Source: Albimonas marina (GTDB lineage Bacteria > Pseudomonadota > Alphaproteobacteria > Rhodobacterales > Rhodobacteraceae). From it: a stretch of DNA of 64,000 bases. The position numbers were made by a program, and so were the translations under genes. Within the stretch, counting starts at the first letter, position 1. Each line of letters opens with the position of its first letter. Positions 17,397 through 25,443 of this stretch are shown here, in pieces. The DNA lies in the NCBI RefSeq assembly GCF_029223255.1, contig NZ_JARHUC010000003.1:124001-188000 (forward strand), written 5' to 3'. Below the pieces are notes generated by a model that saw nothing but the letters and a program-made list of their open reading frames with translations, did not search any database and was not told the DNA's origin.

Positions 17397-20006
17397 ATGA
17401 CGCGCTTTCTGGCATGGGTGTTCAGCATCATCTCGATCGGGGCCATCTTCGGCCTCGGCGCGATGGCCGTGATGGTCTGGCACTACGGAAACGACCTGCC
17501 ATCCCATGAGAAGCTGGAGAACTACCAGCCCGCCACGCTGAGCCGGGTCTACGACCGCGACGGCGCCGTGATGGCGGAATACCTGACCGAGCGGCGCGTC
17601 TTCGCCCCGGTCGACGAGATCCCCGACCTGGTGAAGAACGCCTTCATCGCCGCCGAGGACCGCAACTTCTACGACCACCACGGCTTCGATGCGGTCGGCA
17701 TCGTGGGCGCGGTGGTCGATTACGTGAAGGGCGGCCGGCTCCGCGGCGCCTCGACCATCACCCAGCAGGTGATGAAGAACTTCCTGCTGACGAACGAGCG
17801 ATCCTTCGACCGCAAGTTCAAGGAGATCATCCTGGCCACCCGCATGGAGCAGGTGCTGTCCAAGGACCAGATCCTCGAGCTCTACCTCAACGAGATCTAC
17901 CTCGGCGCGCGCGCCTACGGCGTGGTCGCGGCCGCGGCCAACTACTTCGGCCGCCCGCTGGAGCACCTGAGCGTGGCGCAGGCCGCCTATCTGGCCGCGC
18001 TGCCCAAGGCGCCCTCCAACCTGCATCCCGTCAACGACCGCGAGGCGGCCCTGGACCGCCGCGGCTACGTGCTGAGCCAGATGCTGCGCGCCGGCTTCAT
18101 CACCGACGCCCAGTACGACGAGGCGATGAAGGAGCCTCTCGACACCATCCTCGACGGCTCGCTGGAGCCCGAGATCCCGCCGGTGCCCGCGCGCGACTAC
18201 TTCTCGGAGGAGATCCGTCGCCAGCTGGTCGACCGCCTGGGCGAGGACGAGGTCGAGGGCGGCGGCCTGACGATCCGCGCCACGCTCGATCCCAAGCTGC
18301 AGCGCATCGGCGCCGACGCCCTGCGCGACCGCCTGGTCGAGTGGGACAAGACCCGCCAGGGTTGGCGCGGCCCGGTCGCCAAGATCGACCCCGCCGAGCT
18401 CGAAGGCGGCGAGACCGCCTGGCGCCGCGCCCTGTCGGCCCAGCGCGCCCCCGCCGACATCCCCGGCTGGTATCCCGCCGTGGTGCTGGAAGTGGGCGAG
18501 ACGACTGCGCGCATCGGCGTCGAGGGCGTGGCCGAGGACGAGGACGGCCACTACGTGGGCATCGCCGACGCCGGCTGGGCCAAGCCCGAGCTGCAGGGCG
18601 GCGGCGTCGGCCGCGCCCCGCGCAAGCCCTCCGACATCTTCGAGGTCGGCGACGTGATCATGGTCGCGGCCGAGGACGCCGAGGGCGCCGAGATGCGCGA
18701 CGTCCCCGCCGACCAGCTGCTGACCGCGGGCCTGGACAGCTGGTCGCTGCGCCAGATCCCCGAGATCGAGGGCGCCTTCATGGCCATGGACCCGACCACG
18801 GGCCGCGTGCTGGCCATGCAGGGCGGCTTCAGCTTCGAGACCTCGGTGTTCAACCGCGCCAGCCAGGCCAAGCGCCAGCCCGGCTCCTCGTTCAAGCCCT
18901 TCGTCTACGCCGCGGCGCTCGACAACGGCTACACCCCGTCCTCTGTCATCCTGGACGCGCCGATCGCGATCGACACCGGCTCGGACGAGCTGTGGCGGCC
19001 CGAGAACTCGTCGCGCAAGTTCTACGGCCCCTCGCCGATGCGCGTGGGCATCGAGCAGTCGCGCAACGTGATGACGGTCCGCCTGGCGCAGGAGATCGGC
19101 ATGGACCGCGTGGCCGAGTACGCCGAGCGCTTCGGGGTCTACAAGAACATGCCCCACCACCTGAGCTACGCGCTGGGCGCGGGGGAGACGACGCTCTACC
19201 AGATGGTCGGCGCCTACGGGATGTTCGCCAACGGCGGCTGGCGGATCGAGCCGACCCTGGTCGACCGCGTGCAGGACCGCTACGGCGAGACCCTGTTCAA
19301 GCAGGACAACCGCGCCTGCTACGAGTGCACCGAGATCTGGGAGGCCGGCCTGCAGGAGCCCGTGCCCACCCCCGACAAGAAGCTGATCATGGACCCGGTG
19401 ACGGCGTTCCAGCTGACCTCGATGATGCGTGGCACGGTCGAGCGCGGCACGGCGACGACGCTGGCCTCGCTGGGCATCCCGATGGCCGCCAAGACCGGCA
19501 CCACCAACGACGCCCGCGACGCCTGGCTGATCGCCTTCACCCCGAACATGGTGGCGGGCTGCTACATCGGCTACGACAACCCCCGCCCGATGGGCCGCGG
19601 CGCCTACGGCGCGACCATGTGCGGCCCGGTCATCAAGGCCTTCATGGCCGAGGCGATGAAGGACCGTCCCCACCTGGACTTCCACGTGCCCCCGGGCGCG
19701 GTGATGGCCAAGATCGACCGCGGCTCGGGCCGCCGGCTGTCGGACGACGCCTCGGGCCCCGGCGTGGTGGTCGAGGCCTTCCACCCCGGCGAGGAGCCCC
19801 AGATCGGCGAGTACTCGGGCGGCCGGGTCATCGACGGCGGCTTCGTGGCCTACAAGGGCGGCGACCTGCCGATGTCGCTGGACGCCAGCGCCGACAGCGG
19901 CGGCGCCTACGGCGGCGGCGCCTCGCCCTCGGCGGCCGGCGCGGCCTCCCGCCCGGCGCCGCCCAAGCCCTCCTCGGGCGGGTTCGGCTCCGGCGGGCTC
20001 TACTGA
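17397..20006 (+). CDS. mrcA: Penicillin-binding protein 1A, bifunctional transglycosylase/transpeptidase
   Basis: An 869-residue class A PBP that polymerises and cross-links peptidoglycan. Its start MTRFLAWVFSIISIGAIFGL gives a short cytoplasmic tail and one membrane anchor; GGAGCAGGGA precedes it. The in-frame Met at 17337 is less likely. The GT51 domain has EDRNFYDHHG (catalytic Glu, about 86) and RGASTITQQVMKNFLL. An OB-like segment (about 310-450) is typical of PBP1a. The transpeptidase motifs are SSFK (about 497, nucleophile Ser), SRN (about 553) and KTGT (about 699). The C-terminus is a Gly/Ser/Ala/Pro-rich tail. The family length of 800-870 matches. It follows amiC and precedes prfB. 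Confidence 0.95.
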   Translation: MTRFLAWVFSIISIGAIFGLGAMAVMVWHYGNDLPSHEKLENYQPATLSRVYDRDGAVMAEYLTERRVFAPVDEIPDLVKNAFIAAEDRNFYDHHGFDAVGIVGAVVDYVKGGRLRGASTITQQVMKNFLLTNERSFDRKFKEIILATRMEQVLSKDQILELYLNEIYLGARAYGVVAAAANYFGRPLEHLSVAQAAYLAALPKAPSNLHPVNDREAALDRRGYVLSQMLRAGFITDAQYDEAMKEPLDTILDGSLEPEIPPVPARDYFSEEIRRQLVDRLGEDEVEGGGLTIRATLDPKLQRIGADALRDRLVEWDKTRQGWRGPVAKIDPAELEGGETAWRRALSAQRAPADIPGWYPAVVLEVGETTARIGVEGVAEDEDGHYVGIADAGWAKPELQGGGVGRAPRKPSDIFEVGDVIMVAAEDAEGAEMRDVPADQLLTAGLDSWSLRQIPEIEGAFMAMDPTTGRVLAMQGGFSFETSVFNRASQAKRQPGSSFKPFVYAAALDNGYTPSSVILDAPIAIDTGSDELWRPENSSRKFYGPSPMRVGIEQSRNVMTVRLAQEIGMDRVAEYAERFGVYKNMPHHLSYALGAGETTLYQMVGAYGMFANGGWRIEPTLVDRVQDRYGETLFKQDNRACYECTEIWEAGLQEPVPTPDKKLIMDPVTAFQLTSMMRGTVERGTATTLASLGIPMAAKTGTTNDARDAWLIAFTPNMVAGCYIGYDNPRPMGRGAYGATMCGPVIKAFMAEAMKDRPHLDFHVPPGAVMAKIDRGSGRRLSDDASGPGVVVEAFHPGEEPQIGEYSGGRVIDGGFVAYKGGDLPMSLDASADSGGAYGGGASPSAAGAASRPAPPKPSSGGFGSGGLY

Positions 20007-20018
20007 CCCCGAACTTCG

Positions 20019-20046
20019 CGCGCGGCCCTCTCGGGGCCGCGCGTTT
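20019..20046 (+). terminator. Intrinsic terminator after mrcA
   Basis: CGCGCGGCCC (20019-20028) pairs with GGGCCGCGCG (20034-20043) around a 5-nt loop, then TTT. It lies 12 nt after the mrcA stop. Confidence 0.75.
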
Positions 20047-20177
20047 CCCATTCGCAGGCCCCAGAGGCGCGCCGCTCTCTTGAGCCGCGCGCCTCGGCGG
20101 TCTAAATCCCCCCCACGCGCGCGCTCCCGTCATCGACGGGGGCCTTCGCGCGCCGTCAGGACGAGGAGCATGCCCCC

Positions 20178-21305
20178 ATGCGCGCGGAGACCCAGGGCGT
20201 CGTCGCCGAGATCGAGAAATCGCTGGACCTGCTGCGCAAGCGTCTGGGCTGGGAGACGGCCGAGCATCGGCTGGAGGAGCTGAACGCCCGCGTCGAGGAC
20301 CCCACCCTGTGGGACGATCCCGCCAACGCCCAGAAGGTGATGCGCGACCGCCAGACGCTGGCCGACGCGCTGGCGCGCTGCAAGGAGATCGCCCAGGAGC
20401 TGGCCGACAACGTCGAGCTGATCGAGCTGGGCGAGATGGAGGACGACGCCGAGGTGATCGGCGAGGCCGAGACCGCGCTCTCGGAGCTGCGCGACCGCGC
20501 CGCCGCCGCCGAGATCGAGGCGCTGCTGGACGGCGAGGCCGACGGCTCGGACACCTTCCTCGAGATCAACGCCGGCGCCGGCGGCACCGAGAGCTGCGAC
20601 TGGGCGCAGATGCTGGCGCGCATGTACACCCGCTGGGCCGAGGCGCACGGCTACAAGGTCGAGCTGATGTCGGAGAGCGCGGGCGAAGAGGCGGGGATCA
20701 AGTCGGCCTCCTACAAGATCTCCGGCCCCAACGCCTACGGCTGGCTGAAGTCGGAATCGGGCGTGCACCGGCTGGTGCGCATCTCGCCCTTCGACAACGC
20801 GGCGCGGCGGCAGACCTCGTTCTCGTCCGTGTGGGTCTACCCGGTGGTCGACGACTCGATCGAGATCGACGTGAAGCCCAACGAGATCCGCATCGACACC
20901 TACCGCTCCTCCGGCGCGGGCGGGCAGCACGTGAACACCACCGACTCGGCGGTGCGCATCACCCACCTGCCCACCGGGATCGTGGTGACCTCCTCGGAGA
21001 AGTCGCAGCACCAGAACCGGGCCAACGCCATGGCCGCGCTGAAGTCGAAGCTCTACGAAATGGAGCTGCGCAAGCGCAACGAGGCGATCCAGGAGGCCCA
21101 CGACGCCAAGGGCGAGATCGGCTGGGGCAACCAGATCCGCTCCTACGTCCTGCAGCCCTACCAGATGGTCAAGGACCTGCGCACCAACGTCGAGACCTCG
21201 GATACCGGCGGCGTGCTGGACGGGGACCTCGACAAGTTCATGGCCGCGGCGCTGGCGCTGGAGGTCACCGGCAAGTCCCGCGCCGAGGCGATGGCCGAGG
21301 ACTGA
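20178..21305 (+). CDS. prfB: Peptide chain release factor 2
   Basis: A 375-residue class I release factor for UGA and UAA stops. The start at 20178 is fixed by AGGAG (20164-20168) 9 nt upstream. The stop-recognition tripeptide SPF is present in [15 protein letters not shown], and the peptidyl-hydrolysis GGQ motif in [17 protein letters not shown]. The frame is continuous from the start, so there is no programmed +1 frameshift of the E. coli kind. It is flanked by terminators at 20019 and 21338, so it has its own transcript. Confidence 0.97.
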   Translation: MRAETQGVVAEIEKSLDLLRKRLGWETAEHRLEELNARVEDPTLWDDPANAQKVMRDRQTLADALARCKEIAQELADNVELIELGEMEDDAEVIGEAETALSELRDRAAAAEIEALLDGEADGSDTFLEINAGAGGTESCDWAQMLARMYTRWAEAHGYKVELMSESAGEEAGIKSASYKISGPNAYGWLKSESGVHRLVRISPFDNAARRQTSFSSVWVYPVVDDSIEIDVKPNEIRIDTYRSSGAGGQHVNTTDSAVRITHLPTGIVVTSSEKSQHQNRANAMAALKSKLYEMELRKRNEAIQEAHDAKGEIGWGNQIRSYVLQPYQMVKDLRTNVETSDTGGVLDGDLDKFMAAALALEVTGKSRAEAMAED

Positions 21306-21337
21306 GCGCCGGCCTCCCGGGGCAGGTGCGACTCTTG

Positions 21338-21370
21338 ACGGCGGGCGGGGCGAAGGCCCTCGCCCGCCGT
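21338..21370 (+). terminator. Intrinsic terminator after prfB
   Basis: ACGGCGGGCG (21338-21347) pairs with CGCCCGCCGT (21361-21370) and is followed by TCTCGTTT. It lies 33 nt after the prfB stop. Confidence 0.65.
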
Positions 21371-21396
21371 TCTCGTTTCCGCCGATGGCGCGCCCG

Positions 21397-21465
21397 GCCC
21401 GCGCCGCGCCTGCCCGGCGCGCCTCGCCCGCCCTTCCCGGCGCGCCGGGCAGGCGCGGCGCGGGC
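21397..21465. repeat. Perfect 27-bp inverted repeat (GC-only hairpin)
   Basis: Arms 21397-21423 and 21439-21465 are exact reverse complements over 27 bp, with a 15-nt pyrimidine-rich loop. The arms are entirely G and C. It sits after the prfB terminator and before the next gene, so it is not needed as that terminator. A second small hairpin CTATCC-TTTC-GGATAG follows at 21481-21496. It could be a REP-like or palindromic interspersed element. Confidence 0.85.
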
Positions 21466-21634
21466 AGGCAGGCCGCGCGCCTATCCTTTCGGATAGGGGG
21501 ACTCGCCTTTCGGACCGGGGCGCTGACCGTCCGCTACGTCGCCCATAGGGGCGGATTCTCGTAAAACCGAAGGCGAAAGAAGGGGGCGAAGCGGTCGCCT
21601 CCCGGCCTGACCGACGCAGCCGAGGATCTCCGCC

Positions 21635-21955
21635 ATGACCCGCTTCTCCGACCCCGACGCGTCCTTCGCCCTCGCCGAGCCGTCCACGCCGCCGCTGATG
21701 GGATCGCTGCTGCTGGCCTGCCTCTCGGGCCTCGCCGTCGGGGGCATGGTGGCGCTGGCCGGCCACGGCCTGCACATCGCGGCGCTGTCGAGCTGGCTGA
21801 CGGCCGTCGCGATGGTCGTCGCCGTGCCGGTCGCCCTGACCCTGCTTCGCCGGCCCGCGCAGGATGCGGCCGTGACGGCGAGCGACCTCGCGGCCTGGGA
21901 CGCCGACCTGGAGGAGGAGATCGAGGCCCGCCGCGCCGCGCGCGACGTCGCCTGA
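21635..21955 (+). CDS. Small hypothetical membrane protein
   Basis: A 106-residue protein with two likely transmembrane helices (about 21-43, MGSLLLACLSGLAVGGMVAL, and about 48-70, HIAALSSWLTAVAMVVAVPVAL). The tail is acidic then basic (DADLEEEIEARRAARDVA). GAGGA lies about 10 nt before the ATG. I recognise no family. It stands alone between prfB and the convergent bactofilin operon. No regulatory clue is visible beyond the palindromes upstream. Confidence 0.55.
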   Translation: MTRFSDPDASFALAEPSTPPLMGSLLLACLSGLAVGGMVALAGHGLHIAALSSWLTAVAMVVAVPVALTLLRRPAQDAAVTASDLAAWDADLEEEIEARRAARDVA

Positions 21956-22150
21956 GACCCGGACCGGTTCCAGCCGTCCGTCCCCGCCTCGGCGGGGCGG
22001 GCGCGGCCCATCCCCTTGCGCTCACCCCCTCCACAGGGCGCGCCCGGCGGCTGGAACCGACGCTCCCGCCCGGCGCGCCGCCGGCTCGAGAGGTCCTTCG
22101 CGCGGACCCTCGGGCGTGGCGGACGCCGGACGGGAGATCCCGAAGAGAGG

Positions 22151-22182
22151 AAGGCCCGCGACGCGCCCGCGCCGCGGGCCTT
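22151..22182. terminator. Hairpin after the small membrane protein gene
   Basis: AAGGCCCGCG (22151-22160) pairs with CGCGGGCCTT (22173-22182). The first 15 bases recur exactly at 22254-22268 in the next hairpin. The gap 21956-22320 has only these two hairpins and no supportable gene. Confidence 0.5.
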
Positions 22183-22252
22183 GCCGCATCTGGACGGGGC
22201 GAGGCCGGGCAGGGCGGCGCTCGTCGCCCCGCAGGCGCGTCCCTGAAACGGC

Positions 22253-22284
22253 GAAGGCCCGCGACGCGGACGTCGCGGGCCTTC
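22253..22284 (-). terminator. Terminator of the M23-bactofilin operon
   Basis: GAAGGCCCGCGACG (22253-22266) pairs perfectly over 14 bp with CGTCGCGGGCCTTC (22271-22284) around CGGA. It lies 36 nt after the bactofilin stop on the minus strand and could also stop plus-strand readthrough. No long T tract. Confidence 0.65.
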
Positions 22285-22320
22285 GGATCTCCGGGCGCGG
22301 CCTCGGGGGCCGCCGGTCGC

Positions 22321-22833
22321 TCAGCTTTCGCCGACGGGGCCGGTCGCGGCGGGCGCGGGGGCCGGCTTCGCGGGGGAGGCGCCGTTGGAGAGCGGGTCGT
22401 CCGAACGCTGGACCGAGCCCTCGAAATGGGCGCCGCTCTCGATCGCGATGGTCTTGTGGATGATGTCGCCCTCGACCTTCGCGGACGAGGTCAGGCGCAC
22501 CTTCACGCCGCGCACGCGTCCCACCACGCGGCCGTTGACCACCACGTCGTCGGCGACGATCTCGCCGCGGATGGTGGCGGTCTCGCCGACGGTCAGCAGA
22601 TGGGCGCGGATGTCGCCCTCGACCGTGCCCTCGACCTGGATGTCGCCGGTGGTCTTGATGTTGCCGGTGATCGTCAGGTCCGAGCTGAGGATCGACGGCG
22701 GCGCCTTGGGCTTGGGCGCCGGGGCGGGAGCGGCGGCGCCGGGACGCGGCGGCGCGGCGGGCGCAGGCGCGGGCTTGGAAGCCTCGTCCGCCTTGGTGTC
22801 GATCGGATCGTTGATCTTCGACTTAGAGAACAT
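22321..22833 (-). CDS. Bactofilin (polymer-forming cytoskeletal protein)
   Basis: A 170-residue bactofilin. These proteins self-assemble into nucleotide-free filaments on the inner membrane and scaffold local cell-wall synthesis. The N-terminal 48 residues are Ala/Pro/Lys-rich and disordered. The central beta-helix (about 49-145) shows the repetitive short-strand pattern (LTITGNIKTTGDIQVEGTVEGDI, IRGEIVADDVVVNGRVVGRV). The C-terminal tail is again Pro/Ala-rich. The start overlaps the end of the upstream M23 gene by 11 nt, so translation is probably coupled. That pairing matches bactofilin-M23 (CcmA/Csd1 or LmdC-type) modules that control cell shape. Confidence 0.93.
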   Translation of the reverse strand: MFSKSKINDPIDTKADEASKPAPAPAAPPRPGAAAPAPAPKPKAPPSILSSDLTITGNIKTTGDIQVEGTVEGDIRAHLLTVGETATIRGEIVADDVVVNGRVVGRVRGVKVRLTSSAKVEGDIIHKTIAIESGAHFEGSVQRSDDPLSNGASPAKPAPAPAATGPVGES

Positions 22834-24229
22834 TGCGCGCGGCCTCGACGTACTTCATGGGGTTGACCGGCTTGCCGTTGAGGCGGATCTCGTAGTGGAG
22901 ATGCGGGCCCGTCACGCGACCGGTCCTACCCATATCGCCGATCCGGTCCTCGCGCGCAACCCGATCGCCGACCTTGACCCGGGCGGCGTTGAGGTGGCCG
23001 TAGACCGTCTCGAACCCGAAGGCGTGGCGGATCTTGACCACGCGGCCGTAGCCCGACTGCCAGCCCGAGAACACCACCACCCCGTCGGCGGCCGAATAGA
23101 TCGGCGTGCCCACGTCGGAGGCGAAGTCGACGCCGGCGTGCATCCGCATGCGGCCGTTCTTGGGATCCTTGCGCACCCCGAAGCCGGAGGTGAAGCGGAA
23201 GCCCGCGCGCACCGGCTTGGCGACCGGCATCTTGGCGGCGGCGACCTGCATCAGGCTCGCGCGCTCCAGCCCGCCGAGCAGCGAGGCGACGCGCTGGGCG
23301 TCGGCCGAGATCAGGTCGGGCGTGGGCGTCTCGTCGACCGGGATGAAGGGGCCGCCCTCGCCGGAATAGTCGCGGCGCATCTCGGCGACCACCCGCTCGG
23401 GATCGACGCCGACCTTCTCGAACATCGACTCGAGCCCGCCGAGACCGGCCTGCACCGCGTCCTCGAGCTGGGCGAAGAGCCGGGACCGGGCCTCCTCGGC
23501 GCGGGCCTGGTCGGCCTCCATCGTCGCCAGGCGCTCGCGCAGGGCGGCCTGCAGCAGGGCGGCGGCGTCGCGCTCCTCGGTGGTCTGCTCGAGGGCGGCG
23601 GTGACCTCGGCGATCGAGGCGGTCCACTCGGCCTCGGCCTGGTCCTCGGCGCCGGTCTCGCGGCTCAGCTCGGCGACCTGGCGCGCGAGCTCGGTCTGGC
23701 GGCGCTGGGCGGCGTCGCGCTCGGCCACCGCGTCGGCCAGCTTGCCGCGCAGGCTGTCGAGCGCGGCGGAGAGCTCGGCCTCCGAATCCGCGGCCTCGAC
23801 CAGGCGGGACTGGCGGCGGGCGAGCTCGCGGGTCATCACCGCGAGCTTGCCCAGCGCGTCCTCGGCCGAGCGGCGGGCGGCGTCGCGATCCTCGATCAGC
23901 GTCTGGATGCGGGCGTGGGAGTCGGAGGCGAGTTCGGCCAGCGCCTGGGCGTGGCGGCTCTCGACCTCGGCGCCGACGTTGACGGCGCCGGTCTCGAGTT
24001 GCGCCACGCGCGCGGCGAGCGCGTCGCGCTCGGTCGCGGCCACGAAGCCCGAGACGGTGGCGTAGCCCGTCCAGCCCAGCAGGCCGACGATCGCCGCCGC
24101 CCCCAGCAGCTGCATGCGCGGCGTCAGCGACAGTCGTCGCACGTCATTTCCGGCCCGGATCGTTAGACGCCTTTCAGGCAATCCAGCCTGCTCGCGCACG
24201 TCGTCCGTGCGGTTCGGTTGGCCCGTCAT
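22823..24229 (-). CDS. Membrane-anchored M23 (LytM) peptidoglycan endopeptidase with coiled coil
   Basis: A 468-residue protein. A cytoplasmic N-terminal segment (1-38) is followed by one transmembrane helix (MQLLGAAAIVGLLGWTGYAT, about 39-58). A long Glu/Ala/Arg/Leu-rich coiled coil (about 65-260) leads to the C-terminal LytM domain with zinc ligands in HAGVDFA and HLHYE and the loop GHLNAARVKVGD. It likely cleaves peptide cross-links in the periplasm. The cytoplasmic tail could contact the bactofilin encoded next, with which it overlaps by 11 nt. Layout matches the bactofilin-associated LmdC-type enzymes. Probably transcribed from the candidate promoter at 24304. Confidence 0.9.
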   Translation of the reverse strand: MTGQPNRTDDVREQAGLPERRLTIRAGNDVRRLSLTPRMQLLGAAAIVGLLGWTGYATVSGFVAATERDALAARVAQLETGAVNVGAEVESRHAQALAELASDSHARIQTLIEDRDAARRSAEDALGKLAVMTRELARRQSRLVEAADSEAELSAALDSLRGKLADAVAERDAAQRRQTELARQVAELSRETGAEDQAEAEWTASIAEVTAALEQTTEERDAAALLQAALRERLATMEADQARAEEARSRLFAQLEDAVQAGLGGLESMFEKVGVDPERVVAEMRRDYSGEGGPFIPVDETPTPDLISADAQRVASLLGGLERASLMQVAAAKMPVAKPVRAGFRFTSGFGVRKDPKNGRMRMHAGVDFASDVGTPIYSAADGVVVFSGWQSGYGRVVKIRHAFGFETVYGHLNAARVKVGDRVAREDRIGDMGRTGRVTGPHLHYEIRLNGKPVNPMKYVEAARNVL

Positions 24230-24303
24230 CGCTGTCCCTCGGTACGGTCCCGCGTCGATTCAAAGCCGACGACGATTTTCGCGTGTTGTGTTGTTTATGC
24301 ATC

Positions 24304-24331
24304 GTTATACGCAGTGCGCACCAACGATCAA
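24304..24331 (-). promoter_or_regulatory. Candidate promoter of the M23-bactofilin operon
   Basis: On the minus strand, TTGATC (24331-24326) and TATAAC (24309-24304) are 16 bp apart, in an AT-rich island (about 24285-24345) inside GC-rich DNA. It is 75 nt upstream of the M23 start. The remainder of 24230-24665 (436 nt) holds no gene I can support. Confidence 0.55.
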
Positions 24332-24613
24332 CACGTTTAACGTCGCCCTGCGCCCCGCGACGGGCGGGGGTTGCGTCCGCCGGGACGGCCCATTGACGAC
24401 ACGGATCGCGAGAATCGCCCGCTTTTCGTCGCGATTGCGGACGCTAGACGCCTTAAAGTTAATGCCAGATGGACGACTCGAGCCCTCGGGCGTCCGTCGC
24501 GTGCGGCGAGACGGCGCGGCGGGGCGTATCGGGATGCGTGCGGAAAACCCGCCCGCCGGAATACGCCGCCGAGAGGTGGACGCCGGCCGCGGCCTGCGGT
24601 CGCGACCGGCCGG

Positions 24614-24643
24614 CAGGTTCCGCGCCTTCCGCGCCGGAACCTG
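24614..24643 (-). terminator. Hairpin after bcp
   Basis: CAGGTTCC plus GCGC (24614-24625) pairs with GCGC, a bulged C, then GGAACCTG (24631-24643). It lies about 23 nt after the bcp stop. It lacks a T tract, so intrinsic termination is uncertain. Confidence 0.4.
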
Positions 24644-24665
24644 CGCCGCGAAAGCGATTCGCGCC

Positions 24666-25160
24666 TCAGTCGCCCAGGGCCTTGGTCGCCGCCAGCACCT
24701 GCTTGGCGTGCCCGGTCGCCTTGGCCTTGCGCCAGACTTGGGCGATCCGCCCGTCGGGGCCCACCAGGTACGTGGCGCGCTCGATGCCCATGTACTTGCG
24801 GCCGTACATGCTCTTCTCGACCCAGACGCCGTAGGCCTCGCAGACCGCGCCCTCCTCGTCGGACAGCAGCGTCACGCCCAAGTCATGCTTGGCCTTGAAC
24901 TTGTCGTGGCTGGCGACCGGGTCCTTCGAGACGCCCAGCACCACCGCGCCGAGGGCGGCGAAGTCCTCGCCCAGGCCGGTGAACTCGATCGCCTCCTTGG
25001 TGCAGCCGGAGGTGTCGTCCTTGGGGTAGAAGTAGACGACGACCGGCTTCCCTTTCAGCCCGGACAACGCCACATCTCCGCCCCCGTCGCGGGGCAGGGT
25101 GAAGTCCGGGGCCATGTCGCCGATCGCAGGGCCTGCGGCGGGGGCGGCGGCTTCGGTCAT
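24666..25160 (-). CDS. bcp: Bcp/PrxQ-type peroxiredoxin
   Basis: A 164-residue thioredoxin-fold peroxidase that reduces peroxides. The peroxidatic Cys53 lies in YFYPKDDTSGCTKEA. The resolving Cys found five residues later in two-Cys members is missing here (AIEF follows). The only other Cys is in AVCEAYGVW, so it probably works as a 1-Cys enzyme or uses an external thiol. Other conserved blocks: APDFTLP and LLSDEEGAV. No signal peptide, so cytoplasmic. Divergent from the AsmA-like gene. Confidence 0.92.
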   Translation of the reverse strand: MTEAAAPAAGPAIGDMAPDFTLPRDGGGDVALSGLKGKPVVVYFYPKDDTSGCTKEAIEFTGLGEDFAALGAVVLGVSKDPVASHDKFKAKHDLGVTLLSDEEGAVCEAYGVWVEKSMYGRKYMGIERATYLVGPDGRIAQVWRKAKATGHAKQVLAATKALGD

Positions 25161-25287
25161 GATCGCTTCTCCTGTGGGGGCGGTTTCAGTATGTGTGCCC
25201 GGGCGCGCGCGGCGCGAGGGTCCGGTCGGCAGAACGACAGGCCGGACCGCGCCGGGTCAAGACCGCATCGCGACGGACGGGGCCTCG

Positions 25288-25395
25288 GGCAGGGGGCGCG
25301 GCCGCCGCGCCGATGGCAGGGGGCGCGGCCGCCGCGCCGATGGCAGGGGGCGCGGCCGCCGCGCCGATGGCAGGGGGCGCGGCCGCCGCGCCGAT
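25288..25395. repeat. 27-bp minisatellite, four perfect copies
   Basis: Four exact 27-bp units (25288, 25315, 25342 and 25369), each with a NotI-like GCGGCCGC core, lie between bcp and the AsmA-like gene. The unit length is a multiple of 3, so all frames stay open across it, which explains the long spurious ORFs here. Perfect identity points to recent slippage or amplification. Confidence 0.9.
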
Positions 25396-25443
25396 GAAAG
25401 ACGGCGAGGCGGCGCGGAAAGGCGGAGGCGCAGGACGACCGGA

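Noticed and set aside
16938-20051. 1037-residue open frame opposite amiC/mrcA
   Set aside because: Shadow of PBP1a; His/Arg/Gly/Val-rich with no recognisable domain.
20178-20300. Programmed +1 frameshift in prfB
   Set aside because: The reading frame from the ribosome-site-supported start is uninterrupted and aligns to the RF2 N-terminus.
24440-24480. CtrA box (TTAA-N7-TTAA) in the gap upstream of the M23 gene
   Set aside because: TTAA and TTAA occur close together, but the spacing is 2 nt instead of 7, and the position is too far from the gene start.
25288-25395. CRISPR array
   Set aside because: The four 27-bp units are directly adjacent with no spacers, so it is a tandem repeat; no cas genes are present.
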